Assembly (NCBI RefSeq): GCF_000013985.1
Contig: NC_008048.1
Location: 1,922,001-1,986,000 of the forward strand
DNA length: 64,000 nt
Direction: 5' to 3'
DNA from: Sphingopyxis alaskensis RB2256
GTDB lineage: Bacteria > Pseudomonadota > Alphaproteobacteria > Sphingomonadales > Sphingomonadaceae
The notes under the pieces are model-generated. The model worked only from the letters and a program-made list of their open reading frames with translations. It had not been told where the DNA came from and did not search any database. The position numbers were made by a program, and so were the translations under genes. Numbering within the stretch: the stretch's first letter is position 1; each line of letters opens with the position of its first letter. Of this stretch, positions 24,421-32,631 are shown piece after piece.

Positions 24421-24569
24421 CCGACGCGCCGGATAAATATCAGCGATAACAGTGGGCCGCAGTCGCGGTTTGCAAGTCCCTTCGAATCATGTTCCCCTCT
24501 CACCGGGCCGTACCTTTGCGAACGAGTCGGGCTCCCTCAACGGGAGCCGACGACAACTGGGGAAATAGC

Positions 24570-25037
24570 ATGAACAGGATGATGTTCGCCGCTTCTGTGG
24601 CCCTTTTCGTCGTGGCGATGGCACCCGTCGCCCAGGCTCAGATGCCCACATGGTCGGCCGAGCAAGCCGCGGCATGGAAGGTCGTCGAGCAAAGCTGGGT
24701 CGACGATGTCGCCCAGAACGGCAAATGGCCGACAAATTACGCCGACCCGCAGATGGTCGTCTGGTCGTCCGAATTCGCCGCGCCGCGCGGCAAGGATTCG
24801 GCGGTGCGCTGGACCAAATTCCTGAATGGCCAGAGCAAGGTCATCCAATATGAACTGAGCCCGCAATCGATCTCGCTCAGCGGCAACACGGCGGTCGTCA
24901 CCTATGCGCTGACGATCGTCAACCAGCGCGGCACCGACAAGCCCGACTGGGGCAAGGAAGCGATCGTCGAAACGCTGGTGCGCGGCGAGGGCGGCTGGAA
25001 ATTCCTGTCCTCGACCAGCTTCGCGCTCGGCAAATAG
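24570..25037 (+). CDS. Secreted NTF2-like (SnoaL/DUF4440-type) protein
   Basis: A 155-residue exported protein with a signal peptide (MFAASVALFVVAMAPVAQAQ, cleavage near residue 24). The mature domain starts with an amphipathic helix (EQAAAWKVVEQSWVDDVAQ) and continues with strands ending in VETLVRGEGGWKFLSSTSF, the pattern of the nuclear-transport-factor-2-like fold. Such domains bind small hydrophobic ligands or act as isomerases; no catalytic residue is evident and the function is unknown. GGGGAAA lies upstream of the ATG. Confidence 0.7.
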   Translation: MNRMMFAASVALFVVAMAPVAQAQMPTWSAEQAAAWKVVEQSWVDDVAQNGKWPTNYADPQMVVWSSEFAAPRGKDSAVRWTKFLNGQSKVIQYELSPQSISLSGNTAVVTYALTIVNQRGTDKPDWGKEAIVETLVRGEGGWKFLSSTSFALGK

Positions 25038-25082
25038 CGGCCGTCGCGGCGGCTATTTCGGACAATAGCCGCCGCAGGTCGA

Positions 25083-25280
25083 TCATTTCCACCGCGCGAA
25101 CCAGATCAGCACGACGCCGACCACCGCGGTGACGACGCCGTTGCGCGTCCATACCGTATCGCCGAGCATGAAGCTGCTCGCGGGCCAGCGGACGATGTCC
25201 AGCCCCTGCAACGCCCACAGCGTCCCGACCAGCACCAGCGCGACGCCGACCACCGCCAAAATCCCCTTTGCCGCTCCCAT
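25083..25280 (-). CDS. Small two-helix membrane protein
   Basis: A 65-residue hydrophobic protein with membrane helices at about residues 6-25 and 46-62 separated by a short polar loop containing WPASSFMLGDTVWTRN. It begins 12 bases after the stop of the acyltransferase gene and is likely co-transcribed with it. No family is recognised; small proteins like this often stabilise a membrane partner. Confidence 0.6.
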   Translation of the reverse strand: MGAAKGILAVVGVALVLVGTLWALQGLDIVRWPASSFMLGDTVWTRNGVVTAVVGVVLIWFARWK

Positions 25281-25292
25281 GGCTTTTCTCCC

Positions 25293-26426
25293 CTATCGCC
25301 GTTGGAGCCCGATCAGCGGCCGCAGCCAGCCGATGCTGCGCCCAATCGCATAGAAAAGCCAGCATCCCAGCATCGTCGCCGCGAGCAGGATCAGGAAGGA
25401 TGGCAACGCCGCCACGCCCGCTCGCAGCAGATACCATCCGGCGACGACGATGATCGTCTGGTGAATGATGTAAAAGGGGAAGACCGCCTCGGCGAACATC
25501 GCGCGTTTTGGATGGTCGCGGTTCCAGTACCGGTCGGCGACGCCGATGAGCGCGACGATCGCTACCCAGCCCTGCACCCGCCGCGCGACATGGAATAGCG
25601 CGATCGCCCAGTCGGGCGCGCGCATGTCGCCGGACCAAGTCGATTCGACCCACATGATCGGCAGGAACGCCAGCAGGCCAAGCAGCGCGGCGACCTTCCA
25701 GCAGCGGGCGACGGCCGCGAACAGGGCGGGCCGCACGCGCAGCAGCCAGCCCGCGCCGAAAGCCATAAGATAGCGGAGATGCGCCGGCCCGTCGTCGAAC
25801 AGCGCATGCGTCTCGTCATGCTCAGGAAAGGCGCCGTAAACCGCGAGCCACCACAGCATCGGCACGATCAGCAGCCGCCAGCCCGACAGCAGCCGCGCCG
25901 CGCCATCGGCGATCCACCCCCGCATCGCCGCGGGCACCGCCGCGAGCAGCAGCGCGGCGAGCATCGTATAGGTCCACAGATAGACAACGAACCACAGATG
26001 CTGCCAGGTCGGCAGCACGATCCCGCCCAGCGTGCCGAAGCGGAAATAGTCCGACGTCCAGAAGCGCAGAAAGCCGTGCGGATAGCCATGCTGGCCGACC
26101 AGCTCGACCCATGGTTGCGGCGGGATGACCACGATGATCCCGAACGCCAGCGGGATCAGCAACCGCGCGCTGCGCGACCGCGCGAACGCCCCGGCGCCGT
26201 CCAGCTTCACCAGCAACGCAGCATTCGCATAACCCGACACCAGAAACAGCAATGGAAGCCGCCAGCCATTCGTCGCGTACATCGGCAACGCAACCCAATC
26301 GATCGTCGGATCGATCTTCACATGCCAATCCCACGGCACGAAATACATGCCGATATGATAGAGGATCAGCAGCGCGAAGGCGCCGATGCGCAGCCAGTCC
26401 ATGCCGTAGTGGCGTTGCGTGGTCAT
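25293..26426 (-). CDS. Acyltransferase-3 family membrane protein
   Basis: A 377-residue integral membrane protein with about ten hydrophobic segments. The opening GMDWLRIGAFALLILYHIGMYF carries the conserved arginine and the catalytic histidine expected in helix 1 of the acyltransferase-3 (OafA/OpgC) family, and FPFYIIHQTIIVVAGWYLL is the typical late motif. Members transfer acyl groups onto polysaccharides, glucans or peptidoglycan; the acceptor is not known here. AAGGGAGGGGG precedes the ATG. A 65-residue membrane protein follows in the same direction. Confidence 0.85.
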   Translation of the reverse strand: MTTQRHYGMDWLRIGAFALLILYHIGMYFVPWDWHVKIDPTIDWVALPMYATNGWRLPLLFLVSGYANAALLVKLDGAGAFARSRSARLLIPLAFGIIVVIPPQPWVELVGQHGYPHGFLRFWTSDYFRFGTLGGIVLPTWQHLWFVVYLWTYTMLAALLLAAVPAAMRGWIADGAARLLSGWRLLIVPMLWWLAVYGAFPEHDETHALFDDGPAHLRYLMAFGAGWLLRVRPALFAAVARCWKVAALLGLLAFLPIMWVESTWSGDMRAPDWAIALFHVARRVQGWVAIVALIGVADRYWNRDHPKRAMFAEAVFPFYIIHQTIIVVAGWYLLRAGVAALPSFLILLAATMLGCWLFYAIGRSIGWLRPLIGLQRR

Positions 26427-26468
26427 GCAGCCCCCTCCCTTCATCATTTCTCCACCACCCTGCCGTCC

Positions 26469-26544
26469 GTCATCCCGGCGAAGGCCGGGATCTCGCCGTG
26501 GCGATCCGGCGCAAGATCGAGATCCCGGTCTCCACCGGTAGGAC
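26469..26544. repeat. Palindromic intergenic repeat, family A (right arm degenerate)
   Basis: The left arm GTCATCCCGGCGAAGGCCGG is identical to the copies at 19069 and 40387; the right arm (GAGATCCCGGTCTCCACCGG) has decayed. It lies between the divergent acyltransferase start and the end of the carboxyltransferase gene. Confidence 0.75.
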
Positions 26545-26608
26545 GAAACAAGGGAACGTCTCAGGGATCAGATCACGCGATGCAACTACGTCCCTCGTCA
26601 CCTCCCCT

Positions 26609-28126
26609 CTATTTCACCACCCGCCACGCCAGTTCCGCAAACTCGCACAGCAAAGGCCGCGTATCGCGTGGGTCGATGATATCCTCGACTCCAAACCGCT
26701 CTGCCGTGCGGAACGGCGAGCGCACGCGATTGAGGCGCTCGCGGATCGCTTCCAGATGCGCTGCCGGATCCGCCGCCGCTTCCAGCTCGCTCTTGTACGC
26801 GACCTCGACCCCGCCTTCGATCGGCAGGCTGCCCCAGTCGCCCGACGGCCAGGCGAAGCGATACTGGAACCGCTCGGCGTTCGACATCGCGCTCCCCGCG
26901 ATCCCATAGGCACGGCGCACCACCACCGACGCGAGCGGCACGGTGGCGCGGTAGATCGCGTTCATCGCCTGTACCCCGTAACGGATCGTCCCCGTCCGCT
27001 CGGCCTCGCCGCCGATCATGAAGCCGGGGTTATCGACCAGATGAACGATCGGCAGCCGGAACTGGTCGGCCAGCTTGACAAAACGCTCGGCCTTTTCGCT
27101 CGTCTTGGCGTCCCACGATCCGCCGAGGTAGGACGGATCGCTCGCGAGCACCGCGACCGGCCAGCCGTCCAGCCGCGCGAAAGCGGTGATGACGGCGCGA
27201 CCCCAACGGGCCCCCATCTCGAAAAAACTGCCCTTGTCGAACACCGCGTCGGCGATGCGCCGCATCGCATAGACCTGCTTCGCCTCGCGCGGCACCACCG
27301 ACAGCAGCGACTCCTCACGCCGGTCCACGGGATCGCTACAAGCGGTCCGCGCCGCCCGGTCATGGATCGACGAGGGCAGATAGGACAAAAACCGCCGCGC
27401 GGAGGCGAAGGCTTCGGCCTCGCTCGCCACCTCGTCGTCGACGACGCCGTTGCGCGTGTGCACGTCGCTGCCGCCCAGCTCCTCGCGGTCCAATGTATCG
27501 CCGATCGCCGCCGCCACCGCCGGTCCCGCCGCGAACAGCTGCGACAGCCCGCGCACCATCACGCTGTAATGGCTGGCGACAACCCGCGCCGCGCCCAGCC
27601 CCGCGGTCGGCCCCAGCGCGAGCGCGACCACCGGCACCGTGTCGAGATTGGCGATGACCTCGTCCCACCCCGGCACATGCGGGATATAGGTATAGCCCAT
27701 ATCCTCCAGCGTCCTGACCGACCCGCCGCCGCCGGTGCCGTCGATCATGCGAATGAGCGGCAGGCGATATTCGTGCGCCATCGCCTCGCACTGGACGAAC
27801 TTGCGATGCAGCGCCGCATCGGCGGCGCCGCCGCGCACGGTGAAGTCGTCGGCCGAGGCGACGACCGGCCGCCCGTCGATGTTCGCGCGGCCGAAAATGA
27901 AGTTGCTTGGCGCGAGGTCTTCCAGCTCGCCACCGGCGCCGTAGGTGCCGCGCCCCGCGATCTTGCCGATCTCGCGAAAACTGCCCGGATCGACGATCGC
28001 GTTCAATCGCGCGCGCGCGTCCATCTTGCCGCGACTGTGCTGGCGCGCGACTTTTTCCTTGCCGCCCATCTTCTCCGCCATCGCGCGGCGCGCGGCGAGT
28101 TCCTCGACTTCTTTTTTCCAGCTCAT
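26609..28126 (-). CDS. Acyl-CoA carboxyltransferase (carboxylase beta subunit)
   Basis: A 505-residue carboxyltransferase subunit of the propionyl/methylcrotonyl/geranyl-CoA carboxylase family, which moves the carboxyl group from biotin to an acyl-CoA. The N-terminal crotonase-like domain has IDGTGGGGSVRTL and GPTAGLGAARV; the C-terminal domain has HLVDNPGFMIGGEAERTGTIRYG and VVVRRAYGIAGSAM. The gene has no biotin carboxylase or biotin carrier gene beside it, so the partner subunit must be encoded elsewhere or the enzyme works differently. The specific acyl-CoA cannot be read from the sequence. It is divergent from the SDR gene. Confidence 0.88.
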   Translation of the reverse strand: MSWKKEVEELAARRAMAEKMGGKEKVARQHSRGKMDARARLNAIVDPGSFREIGKIAGRGTYGAGGELEDLAPSNFIFGRANIDGRPVVASADDFTVRGGAADAALHRKFVQCEAMAHEYRLPLIRMIDGTGGGGSVRTLEDMGYTYIPHVPGWDEVIANLDTVPVVALALGPTAGLGAARVVASHYSVMVRGLSQLFAAGPAVAAAIGDTLDREELGGSDVHTRNGVVDDEVASEAEAFASARRFLSYLPSSIHDRAARTACSDPVDRREESLLSVVPREAKQVYAMRRIADAVFDKGSFFEMGARWGRAVITAFARLDGWPVAVLASDPSYLGGSWDAKTSEKAERFVKLADQFRLPIVHLVDNPGFMIGGEAERTGTIRYGVQAMNAIYRATVPLASVVVRRAYGIAGSAMSNAERFQYRFAWPSGDWGSLPIEGGVEVAYKSELEAAADPAAHLEAIRERLNRVRSPFRTAERFGVEDIIDPRDTRPLLCEFAELAWRVVK

Positions 28127-28194
28127 GGCGCGAAGCTAGCTTACGTTGACGGAAACGTCATGCCATATTCGCGCGAACGGAAAGGGAGAGGCAT

Positions 28195-28974
28195 ATGAGC
28201 GACAGGAATCTTGCGGGGCGCATCGCGCTCGTTACCGGCGCCTCGCGCGGCATCGGGCGCGGCATTGCGATCGGACTTGCGGAGGCGGGCGCCGACGTCG
28301 CGGTGAATTACACACGCGACGAAGCAGCCGCCGCCGAAACGGTCGCCGCCATTCAGGCGCTCGGCCGCAAGGCGAAGGCCTATCGGGCGTCGGTCACCGA
28401 CGAAGCCGGCTGCGCCGCGATGGTCGCCGCGGTCGCTGCCGACTTCGGCGCCATGTCGATCCTCGTCAACAATGCGGGCGTCGCCAGCCGCGGGCTGTCG
28501 GTCGCCGACACCAGCCCCGAAGAGGTCGACAAGCTCTTCGCCGTCCACGCCGCCGGTCCGCACCGCCTCAGCCGCCTCGCGCTGCCACAACTGCGGAGCC
28601 ATGCGCGCAGCGACATCATCATCATCTCCAGCATCGCCACCTATGTGAACGCGCCGAACGGCGCCCCCTACACGATGGCGAAGGCGGCGGGCGAAGCGCT
28701 TGCGCTGACGCTCGCCAAGGAGGAACTGAAGAACGGTGTCCGCGTCAACATCGTCGCCCCCGCGCTCACCGTCAGCGACATGGGCGAAAAACTCTCGCGC
28801 GCGATCACCGGCGAGGACGACATCCACCATCTCGACGCCAAAATGCCCTTCGGCCGCGTCGCCCTCCCCGCCGACGTCGCCGCCGCGGTCGTGTGGTTCG
28901 TCAGTGACGCGAACAGCTATTGTTCGGGGCAAAAGCTCAACATCGACGGCGCGGGACAGGCGACGTTTCGGTGA
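28195..28974 (+). CDS. Short-chain dehydrogenase/reductase
   Basis: A 259-residue classical SDR. The NAD(P) motif TGASRGIGRG is at residues 14-23, NNAG near 92-95, the catalytic serine in the IIISSIATY segment (145/146), and the YxxxK pair at Tyr159 and Lys163. The C-terminal SGQKLNIDGAGQ is the usual FabG-like ending. FabG-like 3-oxoacyl reduction is possible, but substrate is unassigned. AAGGGAGAGG precedes the ATG. The divergent carboxyltransferase upstream hints at a shared acyl-CoA pathway. Confidence 0.88.
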   Translation: MSDRNLAGRIALVTGASRGIGRGIAIGLAEAGADVAVNYTRDEAAAAETVAAIQALGRKAKAYRASVTDEAGCAAMVAAVAADFGAMSILVNNAGVASRGLSVADTSPEEVDKLFAVHAAGPHRLSRLALPQLRSHARSDIIIISSIATYVNAPNGAPYTMAKAAGEALALTLAKEELKNGVRVNIVAPALTVSDMGEKLSRAITGEDDIHHLDAKMPFGRVALPADVAAAVVWFVSDANSYCSGQKLNIDGAGQATFR

Positions 28975-28981
28975 CAAGCAT

Positions 28982-29086
28982 CGTCATTGCGCGGAGCCGC
29001 AGACGACGCGGCAATCCGGAGCAGGCGTAAACCGCTCTGGATTGGTTGGCCTGCGATCGCCTTCGGCCCGCACCGCTCGAATGACG
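28982..29086. repeat. Intergenic repeat family C
   Basis: CGTCATTGCGCGGAGC at the left and CGCTCGAATGACG at the right are inverted, with an inner GCAATCCGGAGC / CTCTGGATTGG pair. It is the second copy of the pattern seen at 13402-13492 and fills the gap between SDR and transporter genes. Confidence 0.65.
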
Positions 29087-29123
29087 ATTCAACTCCGACG
29101 CCACTTCCTGTAGTCGCCCTCCC

Positions 29124-30023
29124 ATGCGCCCCGATTCGCCCTCGCCCGTCATCCCCTTCCTGATCGCCTGCGCGGGGATCGCGACCTTTTCGGCGATGGA
29201 CGTGCTGATGAAGGGGCTGTCGATTAACATCGGCGCCTATAACGCGGTCCTCTGGCGCACCGGCGCCGGGGCATTGCTGAGCGGGCTTATCTATTTCGCG
29301 AGCCGCCCCAAATGGCCCGGCCAGGCGACGATGCGGATCCACGCCTGGCGTTCGCTCTTCGTCGCGGGCATGGCGCTCTGCTTCTTCTGGGCGCTCGCGC
29401 GGCTGCCGATCGCCGAAGCGATCGCGATCGCCTTCGTCGCGCCGTTGATGGCGCTTTACATGGCTGCGATCTTCCTCGGTGAAAAGATCGGCCCGCGCTC
29501 GATCGCAGCCTCGCTGCTCGGGCTCATCGGGGTGATCGTGATCGTCGCGGGCAAATTGGGCGGCGATTACAGCGACGAAGCGCTGCTCGCGGTGGGCGCG
29601 GTGTTCCTTTCGGCGGTCTTCTACGCCTATAATCTCGTCCTCGCGCGGCGGCAGGCGAAGATGGCCGAACCGCTGGAAATCGCCTTTTTCCAGAATGCGT
29701 TCGTGACCGCGATCCTCGCGGTCGGCGCGCCCTGGTTCCTCGCCGTCCCCGCCGCAAGCCATGCGCCGCACATCGCCGGCGCCGCGGCGCTCGCAACGGC
29801 ATCGCTGCTGTTGCTGAGCTGGGCCTATGCCCGTGCCGAGACGCAGATCCTCGCGACGACCGAATATACCGGCTTCCTCTGGGCGATGCTCTTCGGCTGG
29901 ATGTTCTTCGACGAAGCGGTGACCTGGCCGACAATCGCCGGCGCCTTCCTCATCGTCGCCGCCTGCCTGATCGTCACGCGCAAGGCGCCCCACGGCGATC
30001 CGATTGAACCCGCCGCGGCGTGA
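29124..30023 (+). CDS. DMT-superfamily (EamA domain) transporter
   Basis: A 299-residue protein with ten predicted membrane helices in two EamA repeats. Characteristic points are the FSAMDVLMKGLS segment in helix 1, ARLPIAEAIAIAFVAPLMALYMAAIFLGE closing the first repeat, and EYTGFLWAMLFGWMFFDEAV in the second. Such proteins export metabolites or amino acids; the substrate is unknown. It is one of three DMT proteins in the window. Confidence 0.88.
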   Translation: MRPDSPSPVIPFLIACAGIATFSAMDVLMKGLSINIGAYNAVLWRTGAGALLSGLIYFASRPKWPGQATMRIHAWRSLFVAGMALCFFWALARLPIAEAIAIAFVAPLMALYMAAIFLGEKIGPRSIAASLLGLIGVIVIVAGKLGGDYSDEALLAVGAVFLSAVFYAYNLVLARRQAKMAEPLEIAFFQNAFVTAILAVGAPWFLAVPAASHAPHIAGAAALATASLLLLSWAYARAETQILATTEYTGFLWAMLFGWMFFDEAVTWPTIAGAFLIVAACLIVTRKAPHGDPIEPAAA

Positions 30024-30042
30024 ACACCGGGACACGCTTGTT

Positions 30043-30128
30043 TCCGTTCGTGTCGAGCGAAGTCGAGCAACCGATCGACACGGCGCAAGTTCGAGGCGTA
30101 TCGCGACTTCCCCGGATGCGAACGGGGA
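30043..30128. repeat. Palindromic repeat family B (degenerate)
   Basis: CCGTTCGTGTCGAGCGAAGTCGAG at the left is shared with copies at 55204 and 59214; on the right GCGACTTCCCCGGATGCGAACGGGG is a decayed version of the expected inverted arm. It lies between the transporter and the broken FMN reductase. Confidence 0.6.
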
Positions 30129-30203
30129 TTGCGTTCGCGTTTCAGATCCTGTTTCCGCGGGATCGAGGCCACGACCGCCTGCGGCGGCGGGCCGATTCGC
30201 CCC

Positions 30204-30580
30204 TCAATCCTGTTGAAACAAGGTCCGGGGCGGCAGCGCCGCCGCCTTGCCGCGACAGGCCGTCAGCGCGACCGGCCCCTCGTCGCCCGTGGGGCGCGAG
30301 GCCCGGTCGATCGCATTTTTGAGGAGCGGCGACAGCGAGCCATTATATTCGGGCGACACGAAGGGCAGGCCATCCTGCTCGACGAACAGCGCCTTCAGCC
30401 GTTCGGCGTCGGGCGGAAAGGCGTTCGCCTCGATCGCCGCCGAATAGAGCGGCAGGTCGAAGGCGCCAGGGTCCACGCGCGGGTGACGCGCGTGGACCCT
30501 GGGCTGGCGGCGGCAAGTTCGGCGAGCCCGCGATTATAGAGCGGCGTGCTTCCCGCGACAACGGCGATGCTGATCGTCAT
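30204..30580 (-). pseudogene. Broken NADPH-dependent FMN reductase gene
   Basis: Two frames together read as an FMN reductase (flavodoxin-fold, about 180-190 residues when intact). The first has MTISIAVVAGSTPLYNRGLAELAAA from 30580, with the phosphate loop shortened. The second, out of register by two bases, resumes with FDLPLYSAAIEANAFPPD and contains the family motif FVSPEYNGSLSPLLKNAID. Between them a perfect 16 bp hairpin replaces coding sequence, and after RGKAAAL the last third of the gene is missing. A frameshift, an internal replacement and a 3' truncation make a functional product very unlikely. Confidence 0.8.
30466..30502. repeat. Perfect 16 bp palindrome inside the broken FMN reductase
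   Basis: The arms at 30466-30481 (CCAGGGTCCACGCGCG) and 30487-30502 are exact inverse copies around a 5-base loop (GGTGA). The hairpin sits exactly where the reductase reading frame is lost, so it may be a small inserted palindromic element or the scar of one. Confidence 0.8.
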
Positions 30581-30644
30581 TCCTCCCCGACAAGATGGTT
30601 AGAACGCCAACCTGTTCTTTGTCGCAAGGGCAAGAGGCAAGCGG

Positions 30645-31151
30645 TCAGGCCTTGATTTCGGACAGCACCGCCAGCTTGCGCGTTTCCTCGGCCAGATTGT
30701 CGATCACGCGCCGCATCAGCGATTGCAGCATCTCGACCTCCGCGTCGGTCATGCCCTTGGTCGCGATCTCGTGGATCTCGGCATTCATCGGCGCAAGGAT
30801 GAGTTCGAGTTTCTTGGCGTGCGGAGTCAGATAGATGAAGGTCTTGCGCCGGTCCTCGGCGGTCTTCCTGCGCGTGATCAACCCCGCCTTTTCGAGCCCC
30901 TTCAGCGCAACCACCGTCGTCGGCTCGCGCATCCCGACGCGCTCGCTCAGCTCGCGCTGGGTAATGCCGTCCTCGCGCCATAATTGCCGCAGGAAACGCC
31001 ACTGGCCGGCCGAGACGTCATGCGTCAGCGTGCGGCGTTCGAGCAGCCGTGAAAAGGAACGAAAGACGACGCGCGCCAGATAGCCGATGCTGTTTTCGGG
31101 ATTGGTATAATATTCGGCCGGATACCGGTACGCCTGCTTGTCTTTCGCCAA
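30645..31151 (-). CDS. MarR-family transcriptional regulator
   Basis: A 168-residue winged-helix regulator. QWRFLRQLWREDGITQRELSERVGMREPTTVVALKGLEKAGLITRR spans the DNA-binding helix-turn-helix, and RRKTFIYLTPHAKKLE is the wing. A TTG at 31151 is preferred because GGGGAG lies 8 bases upstream; another TTG at 31235 would add 28 low-complexity residues. It probably senses an aromatic or acyl compound. The acyl-CoA dehydrogenase pair transcribed towards it from 33975 is an obvious candidate target, but no operator was recognised. Confidence 0.85.
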   Translation of the reverse strand: MAKDKQAYRYPAEYYTNPENSIGYLARVVFRSFSRLLERRTLTHDVSAGQWRFLRQLWREDGITQRELSERVGMREPTTVVALKGLEKAGLITRRKTAEDRRKTFIYLTPHAKKLELILAPMNAEIHEIATKGMTDAEVEMLQSLMRRVIDNLAEETRKLAVLSEIKA

Positions 31152-31317
31152 CTTCCTGCTCCCCTGCCGCGGACCCGGACGCCCGACGTCCCCGTTCGAT
31201 CGCGAATCCTTAGGGCGCGGGGATTCGTGCGGCAACCATCTTCATTGCCGCATGGCGCGCCTTTTGCGACCGCCCCTGACAGGATCGGACAAGCCGCGTC
31301 GGCTCATTTACTTAGGG

Positions 31318-32613
31318 TCAGATCCGCCCCAGCGTTTCGCGGCGCGGGCCGAGATAGCCGAAGAGATAGGCCGCGACCTTGCGCATCTGGATCTCTTCGG
31401 CGCCTTCGGTGATGCGATAACGGCGATGGTGGCGATAAATATGCTCGAAGGGCTTGTGCCGCGAATAGCCGATGCCGCCATGGACCTGCATCGCGCGGTC
31501 GGCGGCTTCGCAGACGAGGCGGTTCGCCCAGTAATTGCACATGCTGACCTTGTCGGACAGCGTGCGCTCGATCTCCTTGTGCGGCGTATTGTCCATGTCC
31601 CACGCGGTTTTGCGGATCAGCAGCCGCAGCATTTCGGCCTGCGTCGCCAGCTCGACGAGCGGGAACTGGATCGCTTGATTTCTGGCGAGCGCTTCGCCGA
31701 AGGGCTTGCGTTCCCGCGCATATTTGACGCTTTCTTCGATGCAGTAGACCGCGGCGCCGAGCGAGCTTGCGGCCTGACGAATGCGGTTCTGGTGGACGAA
31801 GCTCTGCGCGATCGACAGCCCGCCGTCCACCGGGCCAAGCCGCGCGCTGTCGGGCACCCACACGTCGGCAAAGGTCATGCGGGGATGATCGGTGGGCATG
31901 TTGAACGTCCACATATATTCATCGACCGTCATGCCGGGCGTGCCCGTCGGCACCAGCAAGCAGGTGATCCCCTTCGCATCGCCGTCGGCGCCGCTCGTCC
32001 GGCAAAAGGTCGCGCAGTGCGTCGCGACGTGCATCCCGGTGATCCACATCTTGCGGCCGTTGATCAGCCAGCCGTCGACGCCGTCGCGCGTTTGCCGCAC
32101 CGCGCGCGTTTCCATATGCGTCGCGTCGCTGCCATGGTCCGGCTCGGTCAGGCCAAAGGCGGTGCGACGCCGACCCTCGAAGCCGCCGAGGATGAACTCC
32201 GCCTTCTGTTCCTCGCTCGTCGCGAACTGCTCGAACATTTCGACGAAGGGGAAATTGCCGACGATGCTGTGCTCGTTCTGCAGATCATTGTGCAGCCCCA
32301 GCCCCTTGGCGGCAAAATGTTCGCGGATCACCGCCATCCACAGGTTTGATCCGTCCTTGCCGCCATATTTCTTCGGCGCCGAAAAGCGCCAGTGGCCCGC
32401 GGCGTCGGCGCGGCGCGTCGCCTCCTTGAGCAGCGCTTCCCACTCATGGCGCGGCAGCCCCTGATTGTCCCAGTCGGTGCGGCTATGTTCGCGGCGATGG
32501 TCGAAAAAGCGGATATTGTCGTCGGCTTCTTCGAGCGGCTTGATCTCCGCTTCGATGAAGGCGTCGAGTTCGTCCAGATAGGCCTGCAAATCGGCCGGAA
32601 CCGCAAAATCCAT
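31318..32613 (-). CDS. Acyl-CoA dehydrogenase family protein (ACAD10/11-like)
   Basis: A 431-residue FAD enzyme that introduces a double bond into an acyl-CoA during beta-oxidation-like breakdown. AFGLTEPDHGSDATHMETRA and GWLINGRKMWITGM are the flavin and substrate loops; MQVHGGIGYSRHKPFEHIYRHHRRYRI is the C-terminal domain signature. Its partner directly upstream (18-base gap) is an APH-like phosphotransferase; in ACAD10-type systems these activities cooperate on 4-hydroxyacyl-CoAs by phosphorylation and elimination. That role is an inference from pairing. Confidence 0.9.
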   Translation of the reverse strand: MDFAVPADLQAYLDELDAFIEAEIKPLEEADDNIRFFDHRREHSRTDWDNQGLPRHEWEALLKEATRRADAAGHWRFSAPKKYGGKDGSNLWMAVIREHFAAKGLGLHNDLQNEHSIVGNFPFVEMFEQFATSEEQKAEFILGGFEGRRRTAFGLTEPDHGSDATHMETRAVRQTRDGVDGWLINGRKMWITGMHVATHCATFCRTSGADGDAKGITCLLVPTGTPGMTVDEYMWTFNMPTDHPRMTFADVWVPDSARLGPVDGGLSIAQSFVHQNRIRQAASSLGAAVYCIEESVKYARERKPFGEALARNQAIQFPLVELATQAEMLRLLIRKTAWDMDNTPHKEIERTLSDKVSMCNYWANRLVCEAADRAMQVHGGIGYSRHKPFEHIYRHHRRYRITEGAEEIQMRKVAAYLFGYLGPRRETLGRI

Positions 32614-32631
32614 GTCTCTCTCCCTAGTCGC

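Noticed and set aside
31308..31330. TTAGGGTCAG near the acyl-CoA dehydrogenase stop as a third end of the MITE-like element
   Set aside because: Only about 9 bases match the element tip (CTAGGGTCAGG), part of the match is coding sequence of the dehydrogenase end, and no inverted partner is present.
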